From: Erythrobacter sp.
GTDB taxonomy: Bacteria; Pseudomonadota; Alphaproteobacteria; Sphingomonadales; Sphingomonadaceae
DNA: 64,000 nt
Reading direction: 5' to 3'
Assembly: GCF_035194505.1 (NCBI RefSeq)
Contig: NZ_CP136573.1
Location: 434,001-498,000, forward strand
The notes beneath the pieces are model-generated. The model did no database searches. It had not been told where the DNA came from and was given only the letters and a program-made list of their open reading frames with translations. The first letter of the stretch is position 1, and each line of letters begins with the position of its first letter. Positions 1-11,904 of the stretch are shown piece by piece. Made by a program: the position numbers and the translations under genes.

Positions 1-257
1 TGCAGCGTGTGGGCGAGGGCTGGGGCGAGACCACCGGCCTCGTCGAGATCACCTCGATGAACCATGGTTTCACGGTGGATGTGGACACGCTGCCGGAGAA
101 TGTCGAGCAGACCCACGTGTCGCTGTTCGACGGGACCAATTGCGGGATTGCGATCAAGGGCAAGAAGGCCTTCGCGGTGCAGTATCACCCCGAGGCCTCG
201 CCGGGGCCGCAGGACAGCTTCTACCTGTTCGAGAAATTCGTGGGGGGACTGGTCTAG
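1..257 (+). CDS. carA: Carbamoyl-phosphate synthase small subunit, C-terminal end (partial)
   Basis: The window opens inside this gene; the frame is open from base 3 to the TAG at 255-257. The visible 84 or so residues end a class I glutamine amidotransferase domain. The segment [13 protein letters not shown] holds the His-Pro-Glu of the catalytic triad. CarA hydrolyses glutamine and passes ammonia to CarB for carbamoyl phosphate, the precursor of arginine and pyrimidines. carB follows on the same strand about 100 bases later, the usual pairing. The start lies outside the window. Confidence 0.93.
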   Translation, partial: QRVGEGWGETTGLVEITSMNHGFTVDVDTLPENVEQTHVSLFDGTNCGIAIKGKKAFAVQYHPEASPGPQDSFYLFEKFVGGLV

Positions 258-360
258 TGCCCCTCTCGCGCGGTCCTGAATTGCCCATTCAAGGTCGCCC
301 CTCTTCGGTAAGCGGGAACGACCGCTCTGCCAGTCTCACAATCATCCGATCGGTTTTCTG

Positions 361-3699
<3,339 letters not shown>

Positions 3700-3734
3700 C
3701 TGACCTCGCTCCCTCCGACATAAGATGTTCGTCG

Positions 3735-3763
3735 TGGCCGCGTTTTTAACAAATGCGCGGCCA
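3735..3763 (+). repeat. Inverted repeat downstream of carB
   Basis: TGGCCGCG (3735-3742) and CGCGGCCA (3756-3763) form a perfect 8-bp stem around a 13-base T/A-rich loop. It lies between the carB stop and greA. There is no T-run after the stem, so this is at best a weak terminator or attenuator, or a processing hairpin ahead of greA. Confidence 0.4.
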
Positions 3764-3820
3764 TGATAGTTTCATCCCCTATCGGCGAGAGCCAAGAGCA
3801 TACAGGAAGAGACGCGAGAC

Positions 3821-4297
3821 ATGGCTACCGTGGAAAAGGTCCCGATGCTGGCCGAAGGGTACGAGCGGCTCACCGCTGACCTCAAGGCACTGCGCGACGA
3901 GCGCCCCCGGATCGTCGAGGCGATCGAGGAAGCGCGCGCGCATGGCGATCTTTCGGAAAACGCCGAATATCATGCCGCCAAGGAGCGTCAGGGCCAGGTC
4001 GAAGCCATGATCGGCGAGATCGAGAACATGGTAAGCCGCGCGCAGATCATCGATCCGACGACGCTGTCGGGCGACAAGATCATCTTCGGCGCGACCGTTA
4101 CCTTGCTGGACGAGAACGACAAGCCGGTGCGCTACCAGATCGTCGGCCAGACCGAGGCCGATGCCAACAAGGGCCGCATCAGCTACAACTCGCCGCTGGC
4201 GCGCGCGCTGATCGGCAAGATTGTGGGTGACGAGATCGAGGTGACCGTGCCTTCGGGCGAGAAGTTCTACCTCGTCGACAAGATCGAGTTCATCTAA
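3821..4297 (+). CDS. greA: Transcription elongation factor GreA
   Basis: 158 residues, the normal GreA length. The N-terminal half is the antiparallel coiled coil, with the diagnostic [17 protein letters not shown] segment near residue 45. The C-terminal half is the FKBP-like domain that docks on RNA polymerase ([18 protein letters not shown] near residue 125). GreA stimulates cleavage of the transcript in backtracked polymerase. The chosen ATG at 3821 gives [14 protein letters not shown], a standard GreA start, after the purine-rich stretch AGGAAGAGA. Confidence 0.97.
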   Translation: MATVEKVPMLAEGYERLTADLKALRDERPRIVEAIEEARAHGDLSENAEYHAAKERQGQVEAMIGEIENMVSRAQIIDPTTLSGDKIIFGATVTLLDENDKPVRYQIVGQTEADANKGRISYNSPLARALIGKIVGDEIEVTVPSGEKFYLVDKIEFI

Positions 4298-4317
4298 CCC
4301 GCCAAAGGGGTTGCACC

Positions 4318-4605
4318 GTGGCTGCTGTTCCCGTTCATCCGATTGCCGAACGTCAGGTTGCCCGGCATTTTCTCGATGCCGGTGCCACCAGCATGGCCGA
4401 TGCCATCCCCTATGCGCCTGCCCGTCCGAGCCGCTTGCGTGCCTTTGAACGGCTGAAGGGCGCGGATGTGCTGCGCACCGATGGCAAGGGCAGGTGGTGG
4501 CTCGACGAGGAACGCTGGTCCTGCCGCCGTTCGGACCGCCGCACCAAGGCGATGTTCGCGTTGTTGGCCGTGGGTGTCGCGGCCGCCGTGGCCGCGCTGC
4601 GCTAG
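4318..4605 (+). CDS. Small protein with one C-terminal membrane segment
   Basis: 95 residues starting at GTG (4318), with AAAGGGG as a good ribosome-binding site 7 bases upstream. It begins 20 bases after greA and may be co-transcribed. The first 75 residues are basic and soluble, with a WWLDEERW patch near residue 60. The last 20 (MFALLAVGVAAAVAALR) are a single hydrophobic anchor, so it is probably a tail-anchored inner-membrane protein. I do not recognise a family. Confidence 0.7.
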   Translation: MAAVPVHPIAERQVARHFLDAGATSMADAIPYAPARPSRLRAFERLKGADVLRTDGKGRWWLDEERWSCRRSDRRTKAMFALLAVGVAAAVAALR

Positions 4606-4716
4606 GCTGTCGTCGAAAAAAGCGGGATTTTTAGACCCCCCTTAGCCTCGCTTTGACCCCGAGATGAGCGCGGGATGGCGCGTGTTTCACGTGAAACATT
4701 CCGGCCTCTTGCGCTG

Positions 4717-5196
4717 CTAGCCGAGCACATTTTCCATCGCGTAATTGTGGATGGCGACGGCGGCGTCTCCCTCGCCGATGGTGAAGTCGCGGCGGTGGAG
4801 CAGGGCATATCCGGCACGCTCGAACACCGGGCGGGCGAGTTCGCTCGCTTCGGTAAAGAGATGGGCGAGCCCGCCCTCCCGAGCCTCGGCTTCGGCCGCC
4901 TCCAGCAGCGCAAGGCCGAGCCCGCGTCCAGCGTGATCGGGGTGGCAATAGAGCATGTCGAGATGCCCGTCCGGCTCGGTCAGGGCATAGGCCACCGGCA
5001 CATCGCCCGCGTCTACGGCAACGAGGATGCGATCCCCCTTGGCCACGCGGTCAAGGAAGCGCTCGGGCCCGGGATGGCGCCCCGCCCAGACAGCGACCTG
5101 CGCAGGCGAATAGGCGCGCGGCCCGATGGCGCGGATCGCCGCCAGCGTCAGGTCGGCAACGGCCCCGGCGTCACTGGCGCGGAAGGGCCGGATCAC
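4717..5196 (-). CDS. GNAT-family N-acetyltransferase
   Basis: 159 residues. Acetyl-CoA binding motif A is clear at about residues 88-105 (HPDHAGRGLGLALLEAAE, the R-x-x-G-x-G/A pattern). After it comes the typical helix and a strand ending in AGYALLHRRDF. The N-terminus (MIRPFRASDAGAVADL) is a standard GNAT opening, so the start is secure. The substrate cannot be told from sequence. It ends only 4 bases from the DUF4170 gene upstream and probably shares its transcript. Confidence 0.9.
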   Translation of the reverse strand: MIRPFRASDAGAVADLTLAAIRAIGPRAYSPAQVAVWAGRHPGPERFLDRVAKGDRILVAVDAGDVPVAYALTEPDGHLDMLYCHPDHAGRGLGLALLEAAEAEAREGGLAHLFTEASELARPVFERAGYALLHRRDFTIGEGDAAVAIHNYAMENVLG

Positions 5197-5200
5197 GGAT

Positions 5201-5431
5201 TTAGTCTTCCGGGGTCAGCAGCTTGTGGATGTGGACCACCACATACTTCATCTCGGCATCATCGACTGTGCGCTGCGCTTGCGCGCGCCACGCGTCGACC
5301 GCCGCGTCATAGGAGCTGTAGACGCCGACGACGTGGATGCTTTCCGGGTCCTGGAATTCGATGCCGCGCGGGTCTTTGACGCGACCGCCCATGACGAGGT
5401 GGAGCCGCTGGGTAGGGGTGGTTTCAGCCAT
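5201..5431 (-). CDS. DUF4170 domain protein
   Basis: 76 residues. The protein (TQRLHLVMGGRVKDP at the start, KYVVVHIHKLLTPED at the end) matches the compact DUF4170 family, found mainly in alphaproteobacteria and of unknown function. It has no signal peptide or membrane segment, so it is cytoplasmic. It lies 4 bases upstream of the GNAT gene, which suggests co-translation. Confidence 0.85.
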   Translation of the reverse strand: MAETTPTQRLHLVMGGRVKDPRGIEFQDPESIHVVGVYSSYDAAVDAWRAQAQRTVDDAEMKYVVVHIHKLLTPED

Positions 5432-5498
5432 GTTGCCAATCCTTGGGGAGGGAGGATGCGCGCCCCTTAACGCCTTGCTCGCCTAGGGCAAGCCTCGA

Positions 5499-6023
5499 TC
5501 AGCGCTTGCGCCTCGCCGCGGCGCTGCGGACCCCGTCAGCGGCCTTGCGACCGGTCTTGCGTCCAGCCTCGATCACCGTGTCGGCTGCGCCCGAGGCTTT
5601 CTTGCCGAGTTCGGAGAGCTTCTCCTGCCCGGCATCGGCATCGGCGAGGATCTCGTCGAGCAGCTTCACCGCATAGGCCATCGCTGCTTCGCCCAGCAGC
5701 GTGGCGATGCGCGATCCACCGCGGGCGGCCAGACCCTTGACGCTCGCACTCGCGCTGTCAGCCACGCCCGAAGCCGCTGCGCTCACAGCGCCGACCGCGC
5801 GTCCGGCGACCTTGCGCCCCGGACGGGTGGCGAGCCCGATCACAAGGCCCACCGCCAGCGCGCCGCCGATCACAGTCAGCGGATTGGCGCGGGCGAAATC
5901 GCTCGCCTTCTCCGCCGCCGCACGGGCCTGATCGGCAAGGCTCCGCTCGGCATTGCGGCGCTCGGCCGCCTCGATCCGGGCGCGCAGCGAATCGCGTCCA
6001 AGAACAGGGGTGGGGTCATTCAT
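5499..6023 (-). CDS. DUF883/YqjD-like membrane-associated protein
   Basis: 174 residues, rich in Ala, Lys and Arg. An N-terminal helical region (about 10-45) leads into a hydrophobic segment (NPLTVIGGALAVGLVIGLATRPG, about 46-68; only part is a clean membrane span). A long Ala/Ser-rich helical tail ends in a basic stretch (KAADGVRSAAARRKR). This resembles the ElaB/YqjD group of inner-membrane proteins, some of which bind ribosomes in stationary phase in E. coli. It is last of a four-gene minus-strand run with the holin-like and H1-tailed proteins upstream. Family assignment is by architecture only. Confidence 0.7.
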   Translation of the reverse strand: MNDPTPVLGRDSLRARIEAAERRNAERSLADQARAAAEKASDFARANPLTVIGGALAVGLVIGLATRPGRKVAGRAVGAVSAAASGVADSASASVKGLAARGGSRIATLLGEAAMAYAVKLLDEILADADAGQEKLSELGKKASGAADTVIEAGRKTGRKAADGVRSAAARRKR

Positions 6024-6025
6024 CG

Positions 6026-6403
6026 TTACTCTCCCTCGGCGGGCGAAGCGGGGGCCACCGCCGCTTCTGCGCCGTCCAAATCCGTGCCCTCTTCATGGGC
6101 AAAATCTTCCTCGGTCACCAGTGAGAGCAGCGGCCCGCGCATCAGCCACAGGAGGATCGCGCTGACGAGCACCGCGATCACCCCGCGATTGTCGATCGCG
6201 GTGTCTTTGGCGGATTCGAGCACATCACTCGCCCCGGCCTTCAATCTGCCTGTGACAGTCGTACCGATGCTGGAGGTAACGCGGCTCGCCACGCCCTGTT
6301 CGCCGAGGCTGGTGCGCAGGCGGGCAATGTCCTCGTCCAGCACCGCACGGGCCGCATCGCGCAGCGCCCGGTCCTCAATGAAGCGCTGGGGCAGGACGCT
6401 CAT
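6026..6403 (-). CDS. Hypothetical protein with one membrane segment (YqjD/YqjK-like context)
   Basis: 125 residues. The soluble helical N-terminal part (MSVLPQRFIEDRALRDAARA) is followed by one clear membrane span (GVIAVLVSAILLWLMRGPLL, about residues 74-93) and an acidic tail with AHEEGTDLDG. The start overlaps the stop of the upstream holin-like gene by 4 bases (6400-6403), and its stop is 2 bases from the next gene. It is therefore tightly part of the same operon, analogous to E. coli yqjC-D-E-K. The function is unknown. Confidence 0.7.
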   Translation of the reverse strand: MSVLPQRFIEDRALRDAARAVLDEDIARLRTSLGEQGVASRVTSSIGTTVTGRLKAGASDVLESAKDTAIDNRGVIAVLVSAILLWLMRGPLLSLVTEEDFAHEEGTDLDGAEAAVAPASPAEGE

Positions 6404-6822
6404 GGCTTGCCCCCGGCGGCAAACAGCGCGGCAAGCAGCGCGCCGTCATTCCTTGCGCCCAGCACCAGCAGCACGACGCCCAGCAGCAGCACGCCGACCA
6501 CAATCGCGATCGCGCCCCACACGCTCACCAGTGGAGCGAGCGCGAACACCGCGCCCACCGCGAGCGCGATCAGCGCGATATTGAGCAGCACCAGCGCCAG
6601 CACGACGAAGACCAGAGCGCGCCCCGCCGTCTTTCCCGCTATGGCAGCGCGGGTTTTCTGGAAGGCGGCCTCGGCCTCGGCGTAGGTGCGTGCATCCTCG
6701 ACGAGGATCGCGATTTCCTCGCGCAGGGCCGCCAGCGCGTCCGCTGCTGCGGCCTCTTCAGGCGCGGGTGCGCCGTCGCCGGAAGCAGCATCCTGCGGCG
6801 CAGCGGGCGGGCTGTCAGCCAT
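6400..6822 (-). CDS. Phage-holin-family (YqjE-like) membrane protein
   Basis: 140 residues. The centre carries two adjacent membrane spans, ALVFVVLALVLLNIALIALA (about 65-84) and IAIVVGVLLLGVVLLVLGA (about 103-121). They are preceded by a helical acidic region (LREEIAILVEDARTYAEAE). This is the layout of the Actinobacteriophage holin III / YqjE group, chromosomal envelope proteins despite the name. It sits between the H1-tailed DUF883-like gene upstream and the single-span protein downstream. No lysis genes are near, so a phage role is unlikely. Confidence 0.8.
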   Translation of the reverse strand: MADSPPAAPQDAASGDGAPAPEEAAAADALAALREEIAILVEDARTYAEAEAAFQKTRAAIAGKTAGRALVFVVLALVLLNIALIALAVGAVFALAPLVSVWGAIAIVVGVLLLGVVLLVLGARNDGALLAALFAAGGKP

Positions 6823-6860
6823 GTCCGGGATCTCGTCGAGGCTCAGGGTGCCTGGCTCCC

Positions 6861-7511
6861 TTACTTGCGCTTGCCGCCTAAGAGGCGCGCGATGAAGAAG
6901 CCGAACACGGCGGCAATCCCCACGGCCACGCCGGGGCTCTTGCGCACCATCTCGCGGGCATCATCGCCCAGTTCCTCGACGCTCTTGGCATCGAGCTTGG
7001 CCGAGGTTTCCTGCAAGCTGCGCGAGGCCTTGCGGGCATAGTCGCCATATTGTTCGCCCAGCTTCTCGTCGATCTGGGCAGCGCTTTCGCCCACCACCTT
7101 GCCGAGCGAGGCGATCGCGTCGCTGGTGACCTTTTTGCCCTCGACCGCGATTTCGCCAGCCTTGCCGAGCGCCTGTTCGCCGTAGGCCTTGGCATCGGCG
7201 ACCAGATCGGTGCTCTTGTCCTTGGCCTGGCCGCTCACCGTGGTGAGGCGGGTTTCGGCTTCTGCGCGCAGGGCCGCGGCGCCGGCCTTGGCTTCTTCCA
7301 GCGCGGCGTTGAAGCGGCTCTTGGCGGCGGCGACCGGCGCAGGCGCAGCAGCGGGCGTAGCGCTCTTTGCGGTGGCGGCGGTCTTGCGCGGCGCGGCCTT
7401 GGTGGCACCGGCGGTCTTTGCTGTCGTGCCGCCCTTGGCCGGTTTTGCCGGGGTCTTCTTGGCCGCGGGTTTCTTGGCCGGGGCTTTCTTCGGAGAGGTT
7501 TCGTCTGCCAT
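6861..7511 (-). CDS. DUF883-like protein with a Lys/Ala/Pro-rich, histone-H1-like N-terminus
   Basis: 216 residues. Residues 1-60 are almost only Lys, Ala, Pro and Thr, with repeated AKKP/AKKT-type units as in H1-like and AlgP-like tails. Residues 60-190 are long amphipathic helices. The last 25 are a membrane segment (VAVGIAAVFGFFIARLLGG) plus a KRK end. This predicts an inner-membrane protein with a positively charged cytoplasmic tail able to touch DNA, RNA or ribosomes. It heads the four-gene minus-strand operon, divergent from eno. The low-complexity tail makes distant matches unreliable. Confidence 0.75.
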   Translation of the reverse strand: MADETSPKKAPAKKPAAKKTPAKPAKGGTTAKTAGATKAAPRKTAATAKSATPAAAPAPVAAAKSRFNAALEEAKAGAAALRAEAETRLTTVSGQAKDKSTDLVADAKAYGEQALGKAGEIAVEGKKVTSDAIASLGKVVGESAAQIDEKLGEQYGDYARKASRSLQETSAKLDAKSVEELGDDAREMVRKSPGVAVGIAAVFGFFIARLLGGKRK

Positions 7512-7551
7512 GGTTTTTGATCCTTGTCTCTCATGCTCCGGGCCAGCCTGA

Positions 7552-8961
<1,410 letters not shown>

Positions 8962-8973
8962 GCCCTGCGCGGG

Positions 8974-9450
8974 CTAGATCGCGTCGAAGAAACGTTCCAT
9001 CGCCGTGATGCCGGAGCGGGTCAGCCGCACCAGCACGCGGCGGTGATCTTCGGGATCATTCTCGCGCAGCACAAAGCCGTGATCGGCCAGCACGCCCAGC
9101 CAGCGCAGCCCCGTGGTGGGCGGCGCGGCTGAACCGATGCAGGCGCTCGACACCGAGACCGGTTTGCCCTCGCCATGGGCGATGTAGAGATCGAGCAGGA
9201 TGTCCCACGCGGGTTCCCCGAAAAGCTCGGGATTGCCGAAGATCGCCGCCCGCTTGCGCCGTAGGGTATAGGCCTGGCGGGCGAGGGCGAGGTAGCGCCG
9301 GTCACTGCGCTGCGGGCGCGGGCTCTGATCGCCGGGAGCACTCGCCGCATCGCGCAGCCTTGTGGCGATGGCGAGCAATTCATCGGCCAGCGGATGCAGC
9401 AGCCGCGCGGCAAGCTCGTCCGCTTCGGCAGCAGGTGCGGAGCTATCCAT
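8974..9450 (-). CDS. MarR-like winged-helix regulator
   Basis: 158 residues. The C-terminal part has MarR-type winged-helix features: a recognition region (SSACIGSAAPPTTGLRWL, about 98-115), then LADHGFVLRENDPEDHRRV, the classic wing with Asp-x-x-Asp-x-Arg, and a dimerisation helix at the end. The N-terminal 60 residues are helical and unlike classical MarR. This form is frequent in sphingomonads, sometimes with a replaced ligand-sensing part. It is convergent with eno, and its target is not visible from context. Confidence 0.8.
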   Translation of the reverse strand: MDSSAPAAEADELAARLLHPLADELLAIATRLRDAASAPGDQSPRPQRSDRRYLALARQAYTLRRKRAAIFGNPELFGEPAWDILLDLYIAHGEGKPVSVSSACIGSAAPPTTGLRWLGVLADHGFVLRENDPEDHRRVLVRLTRSGITAMERFFDAI

Positions 9451-9576
9451 CGGCTAGCGTCCGATCGTGCGTTGCGGGTGACGGGGTGCTGCCTTGGATC
9501 ACGCCGCAAATCTAGCGAGCGCGGCTGTCCTTGGCTTTACGGGTTACTACGCAGGCCGCTCTTTTCCTTGAGGAAA

Positions 9577-9834
9577 TCAGGCCATGCTGTGGCGCGCGAG
9601 ATCAAGCCGCAACTGCTGGATCGCTGCATCCAGATGGGCTGCGCCAATATGTGCGCCCATGGTATCAAGCGCGCACAACTGCGCTTCAAGCGAGGTAATG
9701 ATAGCAGGCAAGCCGGAAAAATCCGGTGCCGGAGAAGGTGAGTTTTCCAATGCGATATCCCGAAGCTGCTGGAACAGCTGCTAACCCGTGCGACCGGCGA
9801 GCAACAGCAGAAGCTGCTCGGATATCGCGTTAAT
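9577..9834 (-). pseudogene. Possible small gene broken by an in-frame TAG
   Basis: On the minus strand one frame reads as a plausible protein from about 9834 to the TGA at 9577-9579. ISEQLLLLLAGRTG is followed by TAG at 9781-9783, then QLFQQLRDIALENS onward to RLDLARHSMA. The part after the TAG could start at the TTG at 9748-9750 and give 57 residues. Its composition (Gln/Leu/Asp/Ala heptad-like helices) looks coding. The competing 122-residue frame (9537-9905) is Cys/Ser/Arg-rich and looks like a shadow. An imperfect inverted repeat flanks the TAG (GCGATATCC at 9752-9760 and its complement at 9820-9828). No family is recognised. Confidence 0.3.
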
Positions 9835-9911
9835 GGCTTAGGGAAAGCTACAGAGGGAAAATACCTAGTGTGGGGGCGGGCCCAATTTGGAACACCTGCC
9901 CCCACGTCACC

Positions 9912-10334
9912 CTAACGCCCGAAGCGATCCTGCAGGGCGAGCAGCGCCAGCGCCGCCTTGGCCGCCTCGCCGCCCTTGTCCTTCTGGGCGGGATCGGCGC
10001 GCACCAGAGCCTGGGCTTCGTTCTCGACCGTGAGGATGCCGTTGCCGATGGCAATGCCGTCCATCGTCAGCGCCATGATCGCACGGGCACTCTCGCCGGC
10101 GACGATCTCGAAGTGGTAGGTCTCGCCGCGGATCACCACGCCGATGGCGACGAAGCCGTCATAGAGATCGGCCTCTGCCGCAAGTGCGATGGCGCCGGGG
10201 ATTTCGAGTGCGCCTGGAACGGTCAGCACCTCGACCTCGTGCCCGGCCGCTTCCAGCGCGGCGCGCGCGCCCTCGATCAGCATGTCGTTAAGGTGGGCGT
10301 AGAAACGCGCTTCGACGATCAGGAAACGGGACAT
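9912..10334 (-). CDS. ribH: 6,7-dimethyl-8-ribityllumazine synthase
   Basis: 140 residues. The start is placed at the ATG at 10332-10334, where the conserved [15 protein letters not shown] begins; a longer upstream frame is an alternative reading inside ribB. Family marks include [14 protein letters not shown] (residues 46-59), the [14 protein letters not shown] strand with the catalytic His, and [13 protein letters not shown]. It joins the RibB product dihydroxybutanone phosphate to a pyrimidine to make lumazine, the penultimate step to riboflavin. It follows ribB after 5 bases, so the two are co-transcribed. Confidence 0.95.
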   Translation of the reverse strand: MSRFLIVEARFYAHLNDMLIEGARAALEAAGHEVEVLTVPGALEIPGAIALAAEADLYDGFVAIGVVIRGETYHFEIVAGESARAIMALTMDGIAIGNGILTVENEAQALVRADPAQKDKGGEAAKAALALLALQDRFGR

Positions 10335-10339
10335 GGGGC

Positions 10340-11587
10340 TTACTCCGGAATGGGGTGGAAGTCGGTGATGGTCAGGCCGTAGCCTTCGAGCGCGACCAGA
10401 TCGGGGCGGCTGTTCGACAGCAGCACCATGTCGGTTACGCCGAGGTCGACAAGGATCTGCGAGCCGATGCCGATGCTGCGCAACTCCTCGTCGCGGCTCC
10501 ATTCGCCCGTGCCGACGCGGCCGGTGAGGATCACGATGACGCCCGAGCCATGTGCTCCCACTGCCTGCATGGCACGCTGGAGCGTGCGCTTGCGCGGGCC
10601 GGGCTGGCCCAGCACATCGTCGAACACCGAAATCGGGTGAACGCGGGCGAGGGTGGGCTCGCCGGGGATGACATGGCCTTTCTGGAGGACATAGGCCTCG
10701 TTACCCGCCACCCGGTCGCGATAGGTGATCATCCGCCACTGGCCACCGTAATCGCTCTCGAAGCCGCGCTCGCCCAGCCGTTCGACGAGGTGATCATTGC
10801 GCATCCGGTAAGCGATGAGATCGCGGATTGTGCCGATCTTCAGGTCGTGCTTGCGCGCGAAGCTGACGAGATCGTCGAGGCGGGCCATGGTGCCGTCCTC
10901 GTTCATGATCTCGCAGATCACGCCGCTCGGATTGAGGCCAGCCAGCCGCGAGATGTCGACCGCCGCTTCGGTATGGCCTGCGCGCACCAGCGTGCCGCCA
11001 TCGCGCGCCATCAGCGGGAAGACGTGGCCGGGGGTGACGAGATCGTCCGCGCCCTTGGTGGCATCGATCGCCACCGAAATGGTGCGCGCGCGGTCTGCTG
11101 CCGAGATGCCGGTGGTGACGCCTTCCTTCGCCTCGATCGAGATGGTGAAGGCGGTCTGCATCGATTCCTTGTTGTTGCGGCTCATCGGTTCGAGTCCGAG
11201 CAGGTCGACGCGTTCCTTGGTGAGCGCGAGGCAGATGAGGCCGCGCCCATACATCGCCATGAAGTTGATCGCCTGCGGGGTCGCCATCTGCGCCGGGATG
11301 ATGAGATCGCCCTCGTTCTCGCGGTCCTCGTCGTCGACGAGGATGTACATGCGGCCATTGCGCGCCTCGTCGATGATCTCCTCGATTGTGGCGAGCACCG
11401 GCTTGTCGTCATTGGCGTCGAGGAAAGCCTCGAGCTTGGCGAGGGTCTCGGCGGTCGGGTTCCAGCCCGCTTCTGCGCAATCGCGCAGGGTATTGGCGTG
11501 GAGCCCTGCGGCGCGGGCGAGGCCGGCGCGGGTCATGGCGCCCGATGTGACGAGATCGCGAACGCGTGTGATGAGTGATGTGTTCAT
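10340..11587 (-). CDS. ribB: 3,4-dihydroxy-2-butanone-4-phosphate synthase with N-terminal HTH and degenerate GTP cyclohydrolase II domain
   Basis: 415 residues in three parts. Residues 1-60 form an unusual helix-turn-helix ([19 protein letters not shown]). Residues 65-265 are RibB, with [11 protein letters not shown] (metal and phosphate site), [14 protein letters not shown] and [12 protein letters not shown]. Residues 270-415 have the RibA fold but lack the Cys triad that binds zinc in GTP cyclohydrolase II. The region that should hold it reads [15 protein letters not shown], with no Cys. The protein should therefore make dihydroxybutanone phosphate only. This half-dead RibA tail is known in alphaproteobacteria. 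The HTH makes autoregulation worth testing, and a palindrome lies 12 bases upstream of the start. Confidence 0.92.
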   Translation of the reverse strand: MNTSLITRVRDLVTSGAMTRAGLARAAGLHANTLRDCAEAGWNPTAETLAKLEAFLDANDDKPVLATIEEIIDEARNGRMYILVDDEDRENEGDLIIPAQMATPQAINFMAMYGRGLICLALTKERVDLLGLEPMSRNNKESMQTAFTISIEAKEGVTTGISAADRARTISVAIDATKGADDLVTPGHVFPLMARDGGTLVRAGHTEAAVDISRLAGLNPSGVICEIMNEDGTMARLDDLVSFARKHDLKIGTIRDLIAYRMRNDHLVERLGERGFESDYGGQWRMITYRDRVAGNEAYVLQKGHVIPGEPTLARVHPISVFDDVLGQPGPRKRTLQRAMQAVGAHGSGVIVILTGRVGTGEWSRDEELRSIGIGSQILVDLGVTDMVLLSNSRPDLVALEGYGLTITDFHPIPE

Positions 11588-11598
11588 ACTGGCGATGT

Positions 11599-11616
11599 AT
11601 CACATCAGGATGTGAT
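11599..11616. promoter_or_regulatory. Palindromic operator candidate before ribB
   Basis: ATCACATC and GATGTGAT form a perfect 8-bp dyad around a 2-base centre, 12 bases upstream of the ribB ATG. A TTGCAA (11616-11621) abuts it on the upstream side and could be a -35 element for the minus-strand gene. More copies of the half-site (ATCAC/CACATC type) run into the first codons. The position suits a repressor site, and the HTH at the RibB N-terminus is an obvious candidate ligand (inference). Confidence 0.5.
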
Positions 11617-11715
11617 TGCAAGGCAGGTTCGCCGCCAATCGCGGGTTTCGGGCATGGCAAATCTGCGAGCTTGTGCCGCGCCGTGCCACTGAGCGAAACA
11701 GGAAATTGAAGGGGA

Positions 11716-11760
11716 TGGTGGACGCACTAGGGCTCGAACCTAGGACCCGCTGATTAAGAG
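11716..11760. repeat. attL: direct repeat of the tRNA-Lys 3' end
   Basis: This is a perfect 45-bp copy of 41725-41769. It contains the tRNA T-arm and acceptor sequence but no tRNA 5' half, so it is a partial tRNA left by site-specific integration rather than a gene. It lies 128 bases upstream of the ribB start codon. Confidence 0.93.
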
Positions 11761-11794
11761 CGGAGCTTTGTGCCCTTTTCGTTCCTTTCCAATA

Positions 11795-11904
11795 CTACGC
11801 CAAACTACGCTCAAGGGCTTGAAACGGTTGGAATAAATCCGCCGTGGATTACCCTTCGCTACGCCATCGTAATCCCGACATCTGATTACGTGGCGATTAC
11901 GTGG
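11795..11904. repeat. Candidate recombinase arm sites, left end
   Basis: Two motifs occur here and again near the right end in the same order and orientation. CTACGCCAAACTACG (11795-11809) matches 13 of 15 bases at 41625-41639. GATTACGTGG occurs twice, at 11884 and 11895, 11 bp apart, and the same pair at the same spacing (second copy with one change) lies at 41649 and 41660. The second copy overlaps the GTG start at 11901. Confidence 0.6.

Noticed and set aside
6400..6822. Prophage lysis cassette (holin)
   Set aside because: The holin-family fold is that of chromosomal YqjE proteins; no endolysin or phage genes are near.
9537..9905. 122-codon minus-strand frame in the eno-ribH gap
   Set aside because: Cys/Ser/Arg-rich translation. 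The neighbouring frame across the same bases reads more like protein.
10355..11578. A 407-codon + strand frame opposite ribB
   Set aside because: Low-complexity His/Asp/Arg/Ala-rich translation, no motif; ribB on the other strand is unmistakable.
11716..11760. A second tRNA gene at the left repeat
   Set aside because: Only the 3' part is present; bases where the 5' half should be (after 11760) do not pair. It is an att copy.
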